A DNA stretch of 64,000 nt from Rhodococcus sp. H36-A4 (GTDB taxonomy: Bacteria; Actinomycetota; Actinomycetes; Mycobacteriales; Mycobacteriaceae), in assembly GCF_027158005.1 (NCBI RefSeq), contig NZ_JAPVLQ010000008.1:1-64000 (forward strand), given 5' to 3'. The notes below the pieces were generated by a model. The model made no database searches and had not been told where the DNA came from. It was given only the letters and a program-made list of their open reading frames with translations. A program made the translations under genes and the position numbers. Positions 33,205 through 41,434 of the stretch are shown piece after piece; within the stretch, counting starts at the first letter, position 1; each line of letters opens with the position of its first letter.

Positions 33205-33903
33205 GTGAAGCGAGCAGAACGGCTCCATGCTCTGTCAGAGATGTTGCACCGCAGTGGCGCGCGTGGGGTATCCGCCGAACGGTTGGCGAGAGAGTTCGAA
33301 GTGTCGGTGCGGACAATCAAGAGAGACCTCGACGCGTTGGAGAACAGCGGCAGGCCTCTATGGTCGCGCCCAGGTCCGGGCGGTGGATACGGATTTGCCA
33401 AAGGCGCGTTCTTGCCGCCCGTCAGTCTGTCTCCGGCGCAGGCTGTGGCGCTCATGGCGGCCGTGTCCGCCGCGGCCGATGCCCCCTACTCCGATCTGGC
33501 AGCAGCCGGCATCCGAAAGGTCATGGACGTTCTCGATCCCATCACGCGTGCAAGGGCCGACAATTTAGCTCGCCGTGTGTGGGTAGACGCGGGTCCCTCA
33601 TCGTCACGCTCAACCAAGTCGGCCATGGAAGAGGCGATGGCCGAGCAGCGAGTGCTCCGTATTCGCTACACATCGAGAGACGGCGCCACGACCACCCGCG
33701 ACGTCGAGCCCGTGCTGTTCGCCTCCACGAACGGCCTGTGGTACTTGATTGGATGGTGCCGCAAGCGCGACGCAATGCGATGGTTTGCTCTCTCGCGCGT
33801 CGAGCGGGCCACCGTAACCAAGACGGCCTGCAGCGGCCATACCATCGACGAAGTCGGCGAACCCCCGGCGAACGCCAGACCGGTAACCGGCCGGGGGGAG
33901 TGA
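33205..33903 (+). CDS. HTH-WYL transcriptional regulator
   Basis: This 232-residue YafY-type regulator has an N-terminal winged helix (KRAERLHALSEMLHRSGARGVSAERLAREF, then SVRTIKRDLDALE) followed by a WYL domain (RIRYTSRDGATTTRDVEPV..., LWYLIGWC). WYL domains sense small ligands or nucleic acids. The GTG at 33205 (VKRAERLHAL) gives the usual family start; the frame is open 45 nt further upstream without a ribosome-binding site. It is divergent from the alpha/beta-hydrolase gene, its likely target. Confidence 0.85.
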   Translation: MKRAERLHALSEMLHRSGARGVSAERLAREFEVSVRTIKRDLDALENSGRPLWSRPGPGGGYGFAKGAFLPPVSLSPAQAVALMAAVSAAADAPYSDLAAAGIRKVMDVLDPITRARADNLARRVWVDAGPSSSRSTKSAMEEAMAEQRVLRIRYTSRDGATTTRDVEPVLFASTNGLWYLIGWCRKRDAMRWFALSRVERATVTKTACSGHTIDEVGEPPANARPVTGRGE

Positions 33904-34061
33904 ATCGATCGATCAACCTGTGCGATCGAGACATCTGGACACCTTGCTGGTGATCCCGCCTCGGCGATGGCGGTTGCGGGTGATCGGCCTTGGTCACCTT
34001 CAACGGGTGATCTCCGGCGGATCCAGCTGCGCAATACTGAGCCCCTAACACAGGGGTGTCC

Positions 34062-35669
34062 ATGACTGCCACAACGAAGACTGGCTCGGGACTGGTGCTG
34101 ACGGTGCTCGCATCGAGCCAGTTCTTGATGACTCTGGACAGCTCGGTCATGAACGTGTCGATGGCTACGGTTGCCGAGGATCTCGGCACCACGATAACGG
34201 GCATCCAAACCGCGATCACGCTGTACACGCTCGTCATGGCGACGCTGATGATCACCGGCGGAAAGATCGGCACCATCCTGGGAAGGCGAAGAGCTTTCGC
34301 ACTCGGACTCGTGATCTACGGGGTCGGGACGTTGACCACCGCAGCGGCTCCCAATCTTACGGTGCTGTTGATCGGGTGGGCTTTCCTCGAAGGCGTGGGC
34401 GCGGCGCTGATCATGCCGGCGATCGTGGCTTTGGTCGCGGCAAATTTTCCGCCGGAAAAGCGAGCTGCCGCATACGGTTTGGTTGCCGCCGCAGGTGCCA
34501 TGGCGGTGGCAGCCGGCCCGCTGATCGGTGGTGCGGTCACTACGTTCGCGTCGTGGCGATATGTCTTCGTCGGCGAGGCATTTCTGGTCGTGGCAATCTT
34601 GATGGTGTTGCGCCGCATCAATGATGTTCCGCCGGTCCGTGTCCGACTCGATCTCGTCGGCTCCGCATTGTCGGTGGCAAGCTTGGGAATGCTCGTCTTC
34701 GGAGTTCTCAGATCGGGGGAGTGGGGGTGGATTCGTCCCACCCCGGGCGGCGCCGAGATAGCAGGACTGTCCCCGGTGATCTGGCTACTGCTGGCAGGCG
34801 CGTTGCTCCTGTACGTGTTCATGAGATGGCAGACGCACCTTGCCGAGAGCGGACGGGAGCCGCTGATCGATCCCAAGGTGCTTCGCAACCGGCAACTTTC
34901 CGGCGGCCTCACGATGTTCTTCGCGCAGTTCACGGTTCAAGCCGGCGTCTTCTTCACAGTGCCGTTGTTCCTGTCGGTGGTCCTGGAACTGAGCGCACTG
35001 CAGACCGGGCTTCGGATCCTTCCACTCTCGGTCGCACTCCTGCTCGCGGCCGCAGGTATTCCCAAACTCTGGCCCCGCGCCAACCCTCGTCGAGTAGTTC
35101 GATTGGGTTGGGGGGCGATGATCGTCGGCATTCTCGTACTGGTCACCGGATTGGATCCCGGAGCCAATGCGAGCATCGTGGCGGTCCCGATGGTCCTGCT
35201 GGGGCTGGGACTCGGGGCATTGGCCTCGCAACTTGGCGCCATTACCGTCTCCGCCGTGCCGGATTCGCAGAGCGCGGAAGTCGGCGGGTTACAGAACACC
35301 GCAACGAACCTCGGAGCATCACTCGGAACCGCACTGATCGGGTCGGTACTCATCGCCACCCTGAGCGCGGCGATCGTTGCCGGCGTGCAGCTGAACCCCG
35401 ACGTTCCGGACTCGGTGAAAGCGCAGGCGAGCACCGAACTCGCGAGCGGCGTTCCATTTCTTTCGGACACGCAGCTCGAGGCAGCACTGGCCGGCGCAGC
35501 GGTCCCGCAGTCGAGTGCCGCGCAGATCGTCGACGTCAATTCCGATGCTCGCCTCGAGGCCCTGCGTGTGGCCCTTTCCATTGCCGCATTGATCGGCGTA
35601 TGCGCCCTGTTCTTCACCGGTAGGGTCCCGCGAGAGGCGCCTTCCACTTCGGTGACCGCAGATCCGTGA
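34062..35669 (+). CDS. MFS transporter, DHA2 (EmrB/QacA) drug-exporter type
   Basis: This 535-residue protein has about 14 membrane helices. The first carries the DHA2 signature LDSSVMNVSMATVAEDLG (acidic Asp in helix 1), and the loop after helix 2 reads GGKIGTILGRRRAF. It likely exports drugs or other amphiphiles with protons. The start at 34062 is chosen for AGGGG 5 nt upstream; GTG at 34056 would add two residues. It stands alone, and the 158-bp gap before it shows no clear operator. Confidence 0.88.
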   Translation: MTATTKTGSGLVLTVLASSQFLMTLDSSVMNVSMATVAEDLGTTITGIQTAITLYTLVMATLMITGGKIGTILGRRRAFALGLVIYGVGTLTTAAAPNLTVLLIGWAFLEGVGAALIMPAIVALVAANFPPEKRAAAYGLVAAAGAMAVAAGPLIGGAVTTFASWRYVFVGEAFLVVAILMVLRRINDVPPVRVRLDLVGSALSVASLGMLVFGVLRSGEWGWIRPTPGGAEIAGLSPVIWLLLAGALLLYVFMRWQTHLAESGREPLIDPKVLRNRQLSGGLTMFFAQFTVQAGVFFTVPLFLSVVLELSALQTGLRILPLSVALLLAAAGIPKLWPRANPRRVVRLGWGAMIVGILVLVTGLDPGANASIVAVPMVLLGLGLGALASQLGAITVSAVPDSQSAEVGGLQNTATNLGASLGTALIGSVLIATLSAAIVAGVQLNPDVPDSVKAQASTELASGVPFLSDTQLEAALAGAAVPQSSAAQIVDVNSDARLEALRVALSIAALIGVCALFFTGRVPREAPSTSVTADP

Positions 35670-35693
35670 GTGGACCTGGCAAGAGCGTCGGGG

Positions 35694-36644
35694 TTATTTG
35701 TCGCCGGTGAGCACCGCTGCAATCGCCTCGACCTGATCGGCGATACGTGGGCCCCATCGGCTCGAGAGGTCCTCGTCCATCGCGTAGATCCGTCCATCCC
35801 GCACAGCCTGCATCGAACTCCACCCAGGCCGCGCGGCAACCAATTCTGCGGTGACGCCGCAGCACTGCGAATCCGCCAGAAAGATGATGTCGGGATCGTC
35901 CGTCACCACCGACTCGGCGGCGAGTTGCGGGTAGTTGCTTCCCGCGCCGTCGGCGATGCTCGTGAGACCGAACAGTCCGTAAAGTTGGCCGACGAAACTC
36001 TGGCTCGTCACGGTGTACAGCTCGGCGTCGAGTTCGTGAAAATAGGTGAGCTCGCCTGCGGGGACACTGGCGACCGCGTCCTCGATGCGGGTCCGAGTCT
36101 GCTCGACCACCGAGTCGGCTTCGGCTTCACGACCGGTGGCGTCACCGACTCGCTCGATCTGGGCGTAGGCGTCGTCGATGCTCGTTGCGGCAGGCAGCAG
36201 CAGCGTCGGAATCTGTGCCGTTACGAGGCCGGAGACCAACCCGCCGATATCGTCCGAGGCGATGACGAGGTCTGGTTCGTATCCCACGATCGCTTCGAGA
36301 CTGGGGGTGTAGGCCGACAAGTCGGTCTTCGGCGCATCGGTCGGATAGTCCGACTGGCTGTCGACGGCAACCACCTGATCGCCCGCACCTATGGCGAACA
36401 ACGTCTCGGTGGCAGTCGGACTGAGAGACACGATCGACTTCGGGCGCGACTCGATGGTGATGTCGACTCCGGAATCGGCGGGACCGGAAACCACAGTCTT
36501 GGGAAACGAGCCGTCGGCCGATGACGTCGACGAATCCTGTGCCGATATGTCTGGCGGGTCGTCAGCTGACCCACTGCATCCGCCCACCACCAGGGCGAGT
36601 ACTGCCGTGCCGAGTATGGCCTTGAACGATCGCCGCATGTGCAC
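35694..36644 (-). CDS. Metal-chelate ABC transporter binding lipoprotein (BtuF/FepB-like)
   Basis: This 316-residue lipoprotein has the signal and lipobox LALVVGGC (Cys23), followed by a type-III binding fold: KSIVSLSPTATETLFAIGAGDQVVAVD, EAIVGYEPDLVIASD, a long connecting helix with a RVGDATGREAEADSVVEQTR segment, and a C-terminal GRIYAMDEDL. Such proteins bind siderophores, heme or cobalamin. The GTG start has GGAGG 10 nt upstream. No permease or ATPase follows, and no IdeR-type box was seen, so the partner importer must lie elsewhere. Confidence 0.87.
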   Translation of the reverse strand: MHMRRSFKAILGTAVLALVVGGCSGSADDPPDISAQDSSTSSADGSFPKTVVSGPADSGVDITIESRPKSIVSLSPTATETLFAIGAGDQVVAVDSQSDYPTDAPKTDLSAYTPSLEAIVGYEPDLVIASDDIGGLVSGLVTAQIPTLLLPAATSIDDAYAQIERVGDATGREAEADSVVEQTRTRIEDAVASVPAGELTYFHELDAELYTVTSQSFVGQLYGLFGLTSIADGAGSNYPQLAAESVVTDDPDIIFLADSQCCGVTAELVAARPGWSSMQAVRDGRIYAMDEDLSSRWGPRIADQVEAIAAVLTGDK

Positions 36645-36679
36645 GAAAAATTGACCTCCAGCTCGTCGGACGAAATGAA

Positions 36680-38968
36680 TTAACGCCCGAGACTACGAGC
36701 CAAGTATGTCCCGGTGTGCGTCTCGGTCTGCACCAGGTCTGCCACAGTTCCGGTGAAGGTGATCAGCCCACCATTGTGGCCACCATCCGGGCCGAGATCG
36801 ATGACCCAGTCCGCAGCAGCGACGACGTCGAGGTTGTGTTCGATGACGATGACAGTGCGTCCCTCGTCGACCATGCCGGACAGCAGTTCGATCAGGTTGG
36901 CGACATCCGACGGATGCAAGCCCGTCGTCGGTTCGTCCAACACCAGAATCGGTGACGACCCGACGAGTTCTGCCGCCAGTTTGAGGCGCTGGCGTTCGCC
37001 ACCGGACAACGACGACAGGTTCTGTCCAAGCGAAAGATAGCCGAGGCCGACGTCCATGCATCGACGAAGAATGTCGCGAATCTTCTTGACGTCGAAGAAG
37101 TCCTGAGCGTCCTCGACGGACATCTCGAAGATGTCGGCGATGCTGACGCCGTCGACGCTGTGCCGGATGGCTCCGGGGCGGAAGCGTCTGCCCTGACACG
37201 TTTCACACGTGCTCGAAACCGGATCGGTGAATCCGAGGTCGGTGAAGATGACGCCGCTTCCTTGACAATCGGAGCACGCGCCATCGGAGTTGGGGGAGAA
37301 CAACGACGCCGGTTGGCCGGTCTTCTTGGCGAAGTACGCGCGAATGGGATCGAGCAGACCCGTGTACGTGGCAGGCGAGGATCTTCTGGACCCGCGAATC
37401 GGTGCCTGGTCGATGATGACGGCATCGGGTGCAACCTCGCGAAGATGCCCGTGAACGAGACTCGACTTGCCGGAGCCGGCGACGCCGGTGACGACCGTCA
37501 TGACGCCCAGGGGTATCTCGACGCTGACGTTCTGAAGATTGTGGGTGTTCGCTCCACTGATATGCAGGTACCCGGTCGGAGTCCTGGGTGTGCGGACCGT
37601 GGCATTCTCGCGTCGCAGGGCGACGCCCGTACGTGTATCGGCCTCGGTGAGCTCTTCGTACGTGCCCTCGAATACGACCGTTCCGCCGGCTTTACCTGCA
37701 CCGGGACCGATTTCGACGATGCGATCTGCAATCGACATGACCTCGGGATCGTGTTCGACCACCAAGACGGTGTTTCCCTTGTCTCGCAATGCAAGCAGCA
37801 TCTCGTCCAGCCGGTGCACGTCGCGTGGATGCAACCCCGTGGTGGGCTCGTCGAAGACGTAGAGCATGTCGTTGAGCGTGGCGCCGAGATGCCGGACCAT
37901 CTTGATGCGCTGCGATTCGCCCCCGGAGAGTGACGCCGTGGCGCGATCGAGGCTGAGATAACCGAGACCTAGGTCGACGAGTCTGCGCAGTTGAGTCACG
38001 ATCTCCATGCGCGGACCGTCGAGATCTTTCAGCCTCCACGTGTCGATGCGGTCCGCGAGATCGGAGACCTGCATGGCAAACGCGTCGGGAAGGGAGAGGC
38101 CTTCCAATGTCGCATTGCGGATGGTCTCGTTGTATCGAGTGCCGCCGCAGTCCGTGCAAGTTCCGCGAGTGACGATGCGATCGTAGGCGAGCTTCGCTTT
38201 GCCCTTGAGCGCGTCGGCATCCTTGGACAGATAGCTGCGCCGAAACCGAGAGAGGATCCCCTCGTAGCTCTTCATCACGGCATCGGGGTTGAGCACGTCG
38301 ATCTCACCTGGTTTGGCGTCGAAGAAGATGTGGCGTTCGCGGGCGGAGTATTGCTCCACGGGCACATCGAGATCGAACAATCCGGAATCTGCGAAAACTC
38401 GGTACGGCCATTTGCCGGGTTCGAAATCCGGATGTTTGAAAGGTCCCTCGCGCAGTGACTTCGACACGTCGACGAGTTCGTCGCGATCGACGACCTTGGC
38501 CTCGCCGAGCCCGTCGCATTCCTGGCACATACCCGCAGGGTCGTTGAAGGAGAAGGCGTTGGCGTACCCGATGGACGGCGTGACTCCCCGCGACCACAGC
38601 ATGCGTAGCCAGTCCCCGATGTCGGTGATCGTGCCGACCGTGGACCGGGGCCCACCGAAGAGTCGCTTCTGGTCGACGACGATGACCGCAGAGAGATTGG
38701 CGATGAGGTCCGCGTCGGGCCGTCCGTAGGACGGGAGAAATGTTTGAGCGAAAGCCGTGAACGTCGAGTTGATCTGCCGCTGCGCTTCGGCGGCGATGGT
38801 GTCGAACACGAGGGAGGACTTGCCCGATCCGGAAACTCCCGCGAATACGACGAGCTTTCGCTTCGGAAGGTCCAGATCGACCTCGCGGAGATTGTTCTCG
38901 CGTGCTCCGCGCACAAGGATGGTGGACAGTGGGTCGGCCGAGGTTGTGATGGGAGTGTCACCTTTCAC
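36680..38968 (-). CDS. UvrA-like ABC protein (short paralogue)
   Basis: This 762-residue protein has two ABC ATPase halves with zinc-finger insertions but is about 190 residues shorter than housekeeping UvrA (about 950). Visible are Walker A motifs GVSGSGKSS (about residue 45) and GVAGSGKSS (about 505), signatures LSGGESQRIKM and LSGGERQRLKL, FDEPTTGLHP and LDEPTTGLHP, and zinc pairs CTDCGGT, CSDCQGS and CETCQGR. The UvrB-binding region appears reduced. Such short UvrA paralogues are linked to drug tolerance (DrrC-like) rather than core repair. The GTG start lacks a clear ribosome-binding site. A perfect 17-bp palindrome lies 45 bp upstream, but no regulator is adjacent. Confidence 0.92.
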   Translation of the reverse strand: MKGDTPITTSADPLSTILVRGARENNLREVDLDLPKRKLVVFAGVSGSGKSSLVFDTIAAEAQRQINSTFTAFAQTFLPSYGRPDADLIANLSAVIVVDQKRLFGGPRSTVGTITDIGDWLRMLWSRGVTPSIGYANAFSFNDPAGMCQECDGLGEAKVVDRDELVDVSKSLREGPFKHPDFEPGKWPYRVFADSGLFDLDVPVEQYSARERHIFFDAKPGEIDVLNPDAVMKSYEGILSRFRRSYLSKDADALKGKAKLAYDRIVTRGTCTDCGGTRYNETIRNATLEGLSLPDAFAMQVSDLADRIDTWRLKDLDGPRMEIVTQLRRLVDLGLGYLSLDRATASLSGGESQRIKMVRHLGATLNDMLYVFDEPTTGLHPRDVHRLDEMLLALRDKGNTVLVVEHDPEVMSIADRIVEIGPGAGKAGGTVVFEGTYEELTEADTRTGVALRRENATVRTPRTPTGYLHISGANTHNLQNVSVEIPLGVMTVVTGVAGSGKSSLVHGHLREVAPDAVIIDQAPIRGSRRSSPATYTGLLDPIRAYFAKKTGQPASLFSPNSDGACSDCQGSGVIFTDLGFTDPVSSTCETCQGRRFRPGAIRHSVDGVSIADIFEMSVEDAQDFFDVKKIRDILRRCMDVGLGYLSLGQNLSSLSGGERQRLKLAAELVGSSPILVLDEPTTGLHPSDVANLIELLSGMVDEGRTVIVIEHNLDVVAAADWVIDLGPDGGHNGGLITFTGTVADLVQTETHTGTYLARSLGR

Positions 38969-39012
38969 GGAGCCGGATGGTCTCGCACTCGAAGCGTGCA
39001 GCTCGCCATCCT

Positions 39013-39029
39013 ACCGTACACTGTACGGT
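39013..39029. promoter_or_regulatory. Perfect 17-bp palindrome upstream of the UvrA-like gene
   Basis: ACCGTACACTGTACGGT has 8-bp arms and a single central base, the usual form of a TetR-type operator. It lies 45-61 bp upstream of the UvrA-like start, overlapping the probable promoter. No TetR gene lies beside it. Confidence 0.65.
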
Positions 39030-39080
39030 GACGCTAGTAGTGACGCGTACTCGCCCGCCTGTAGTTCGCCCGCCTGGCGT

Positions 39081-39458
39081 TCAGTTGCCGGCTTCTCGTT
39101 GACGCCGCTCGCGCTCGGTCCTTCGTTGGTCCTCTGCTCTCGCCCGGCACTGGCGCAGAAACTCCTCATCTGCCGCCGGGTCTTGCGCAAGATGACGACC
39201 CGGGCGGGTTTCGTATTCCGGGAACTCGGACGAGTTCTGCCGCCGCGCGATACTTCCGCCGCCGGCTCCGCCCCAGATGCCGCCACCGATAGGTCGGCCC
39301 GCCACCAGCCATACAACCGACCCCGCCAACGGAACGAAGACCACGAGCAGCAACCACACCATCTTCGGCAAGTACCGCACCCCGCCGTCGTCCGCGGTGA
39401 TCACGTCGATGAGACAGAACACCCACAGCAGCGTCACCAGTAATCCGAAATAAGGCAT
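39081..39458 (-). CDS. PLDc_N-type small membrane protein
   Basis: This 125-residue protein has two membrane helices (residues about 3-22 and 34-55) and the PLD-nuclease N-terminal pattern (LLWVFCLIDVITADDG, then KMVWLLLVVFVPLAGSVVWLVAGRP), followed by a charged cytoplasmic tail rich in Arg and Glu. The role of the family is unknown. The start at 39458 is chosen for GGAAGGG 7 nt upstream. Confidence 0.8.
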   Translation of the reverse strand: MPYFGLLVTLLWVFCLIDVITADDGGVRYLPKMVWLLLVVFVPLAGSVVWLVAGRPIGGGIWGGAGGGSIARRQNSSEFPEYETRPGRHLAQDPAADEEFLRQCRARAEDQRRTERERRQREAGN

Positions 39459-39710
39459 TCCGACACCCTTCCACATCCGAGACCACACGGTCTTTTACCG
39501 ATGGGATCGTAACAATCGCCACCAGTCGGGCATCCTTGCGCTGGGCCCGGACGAATCCCATGTGTGTAACTCTGCCAATTGCGCATTTGTCAAGTATCGA
39601 CACGCCTCGGCTTCTTGCGCGATGAAACGATTTGAGTAACACTCTCCCCAACAGTCGCAGTGGCAACACCAGTAACACCACGAAGGACACACCAACGAGT
39701 GGGAGCGTTC

Positions 39711-40970
39711 ATGCGCGCACGTAGTCGGCAGATCGCGGTGGGTGCGGTCCTGACCCTGCTGGCCAGTGGACTCAGCGTTCTCTCCTCACCCATCGCGACC
39801 GCCGAACCGTGTGGCGGCGCGGGCGGTTCAGGATCTTCGCCGCTGTTCGGCTCTTCGGGCAGTTCGCGCGGAGGACCGGGGAAAGCTCCCGCAGGACCTC
39901 AAGGCCCACTACCTGCAATCTCGGGCAATACCTCCTCGGTAGCGTGGGTGACCGGCCCGGTCAGCCCCAACAACACCTACGACCGATTCGGCATTTCGGG
40001 GACCGACCTCGGCATCAGCTGGGACAACGGTGCCGGTCAGACATTGATGGCGTTCGGTGACACGTTCGGCAACTGCTCGCTGCCAGGATCGGAGTGGCGC
40101 AGCAACGTACTGATGCGGTCCAACGACACCAATCTGTCCGACGGCATCACCATCACCGACGGAGTACCACTCGACACGAGTTCCGGTGCCGTCGTCGAGC
40201 CCGGAGCGCCAAGATTTGCAAGTGAGGTCGTGCCGAGTCTCGGAGTGGCAGGCGTCGAGGACACGGTCATTCCCACCGCAGCTATTTCCATCAAGGGTGT
40301 GCAGTACATGAACTACATGTCGGTGCGGGAATGGGGTGCACCGGGACGGTGGGTCACCAACTTCTCGGCGATCGCGACCTCCACCGACAACGTACAGACC
40401 TGGACGACGTCACTGCCCACCATTCGAGCCAATGCAGGCGTCACGATCCCGGGACTGGCGCAGGTCGAGGAGAGCAACGGCAAGTATCAGATGAATGCGT
40501 ATGCGAAGGGCCAGGATGGGTACATCTACCAATTCGGTACGCCCAACGGACGTTTCGGCGCAGCCTTCGTGGCACGCGTGATGCCCGACGAAATTTTGAA
40601 CCTCGGCGCATACGAATACTCGACACAGGATCCGGCCGATCCGTGGTCGAAGAATGTCGCTGACTCCGTTTCCACCGTCAAGGAGCCGGTCAGCGAGATG
40701 TCCGTTGCCTGGAACGATCACCTGCAGCGGTACGTGATGATGTACGGCAACGAAATCGATCGAACTCTGTTGGCGCGCACCGCCGAGAAGCCCGAAGGCC
40801 CGTGGAGCGCTCCGACCACTTTGCTGGACTCGCGGCAGACGGCAGGCGGCATCTACGCACCCTTCATCCATCCGGTGACTAGTGGCAACAAGCTCTACTT
40901 CACGGCCTCGAGGTGGTCGGACTACAACGTACTGCTGCTCGAGACCAACCTCGACGCACTCGCCCGCTGA
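39711..40970 (+). CDS. Secreted DUF4185 protein, candidate D-arabinan hydrolase (GH183-like)
   Basis: This 419-residue exported protein has a signal peptide (RQIAVGAVLTLLASGLSVLS, with cleavage near ATAEP), a Gly/Ser/Pro-rich linker and a DUF4185 domain that forms a beta-propeller-like fold (GISGTDLGISWDNG, LMAFGDTFGN, WRSNVLMRS, and a late MSVAWNDHLQRYVMMYGN). Some DUF4185 proteins of mycobacteria are endo-D-arabinanases (family GH183, recalled), which cleave arabinogalactan and lipoarabinomannan. A mycolate-type wall contains such polymers, so wall remodelling is plausible, but activity in this branch is not proven. The start is supported by GGGAG 6 nt upstream. Confidence 0.82.
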   Translation: MRARSRQIAVGAVLTLLASGLSVLSSPIATAEPCGGAGGSGSSPLFGSSGSSRGGPGKAPAGPQGPLPAISGNTSSVAWVTGPVSPNNTYDRFGISGTDLGISWDNGAGQTLMAFGDTFGNCSLPGSEWRSNVLMRSNDTNLSDGITITDGVPLDTSSGAVVEPGAPRFASEVVPSLGVAGVEDTVIPTAAISIKGVQYMNYMSVREWGAPGRWVTNFSAIATSTDNVQTWTTSLPTIRANAGVTIPGLAQVEESNGKYQMNAYAKGQDGYIYQFGTPNGRFGAAFVARVMPDEILNLGAYEYSTQDPADPWSKNVADSVSTVKEPVSEMSVAWNDHLQRYVMMYGNEIDRTLLARTAEKPEGPWSAPTTLLDSRQTAGGIYAPFIHPVTSGNKLYFTASRWSDYNVLLLETNLDALAR

Positions 40971-40980
40971 CAGTTCGTAC

Positions 40981-41373
40981 CTAACGAGCCCAGCGGATTC
41001 GAATCGGTCCCCTTGCTGTCGACGGGTCCACTATCGAGCCCTTCTGGGTGATCTCCACCTCGCCGGCGTCGACCAGTCGTCTGGCGGCCTTTCGCACCGG
41101 TTCCATCAGATCCCGCCAGTCGTTGTCGGACATCGCCCGGGCGACGTCGGACGGACAGATCGTCGCATCCCGCGCCCGCGCGTCGAGTAGCTCTCTGATC
41201 TTCTGCTCGATCCGGAGGTCGGTGCTGCTCACCTTGTTCCTTCGGCATGCGTCGCTACAGAATTTGACGTCATCGAAGTTGTTTTCCCATTTCTTACGCC
41301 ACTCGATGCGCCGCCCGCAGGACATGCAGGTCTTGTCCTCGGGTGAGGGCTGTGCGCGCTTCTTGTGGGCCAC
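40981..41373 (-). CDS. DUF2256-DUF3253 zinc-finger / winged-helix protein
   Basis: This protein of about 130 residues joins two small domains. A DUF2256 zinc ribbon (CMSCGRRIEWRKKWENNF... FCSDACRR, four Cys at about residues 16-43) is followed by a DUF3253 winged helix (EQKIRELLDARARDATICPSDVARAM, then DLMEPVRKAARRLVDAGEVEITQKG). Nucleic-acid binding is likely from the domain types. The GTG at 41373 is a best guess; TTG at 41382 and longer frames into the glpD gene are possible but read as unrelated sequence. It lies downstream of glpD on the same strand. Confidence 0.72.
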   Translation of the reverse strand: MAHKKRAQPSPEDKTCMSCGRRIEWRKKWENNFDDVKFCSDACRRNKVSSTDLRIEQKIRELLDARARDATICPSDVARAMSDNDWRDLMEPVRKAARRLVDAGEVEITQKGSIVDPSTARGPIRIRWAR

Positions 41374-41382
41374 CTCATCCAA

Positions 41383-41412
41383 TGTAGTTCGATCCGCTGT
41401 AGTTCGATCCGC
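41383..41412. repeat. Two exact tandem copies of a 15-bp unit
   Basis: TGTAGTTCGATCCGC occurs twice head to tail (41383-41397 and 41398-41412), followed by a partial third copy. It fills most of the 61-bp gap between glpD and the DUF2256/DUF3253 gene, just before the latter's start. It could be slippage or a tandem protein-binding site. Confidence 0.8.
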
Positions 41413-41434
41413 AGTAGGTCGGCAGCGGGCCGGG

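Noticed and set aside
36645..36679. Iron-box (IdeR/DtxR) control of the metal-chelate binding protein
   Set aside because: No TTAGGTTAG-type palindrome is seen near its start, so the iron link rests only on the protein family.
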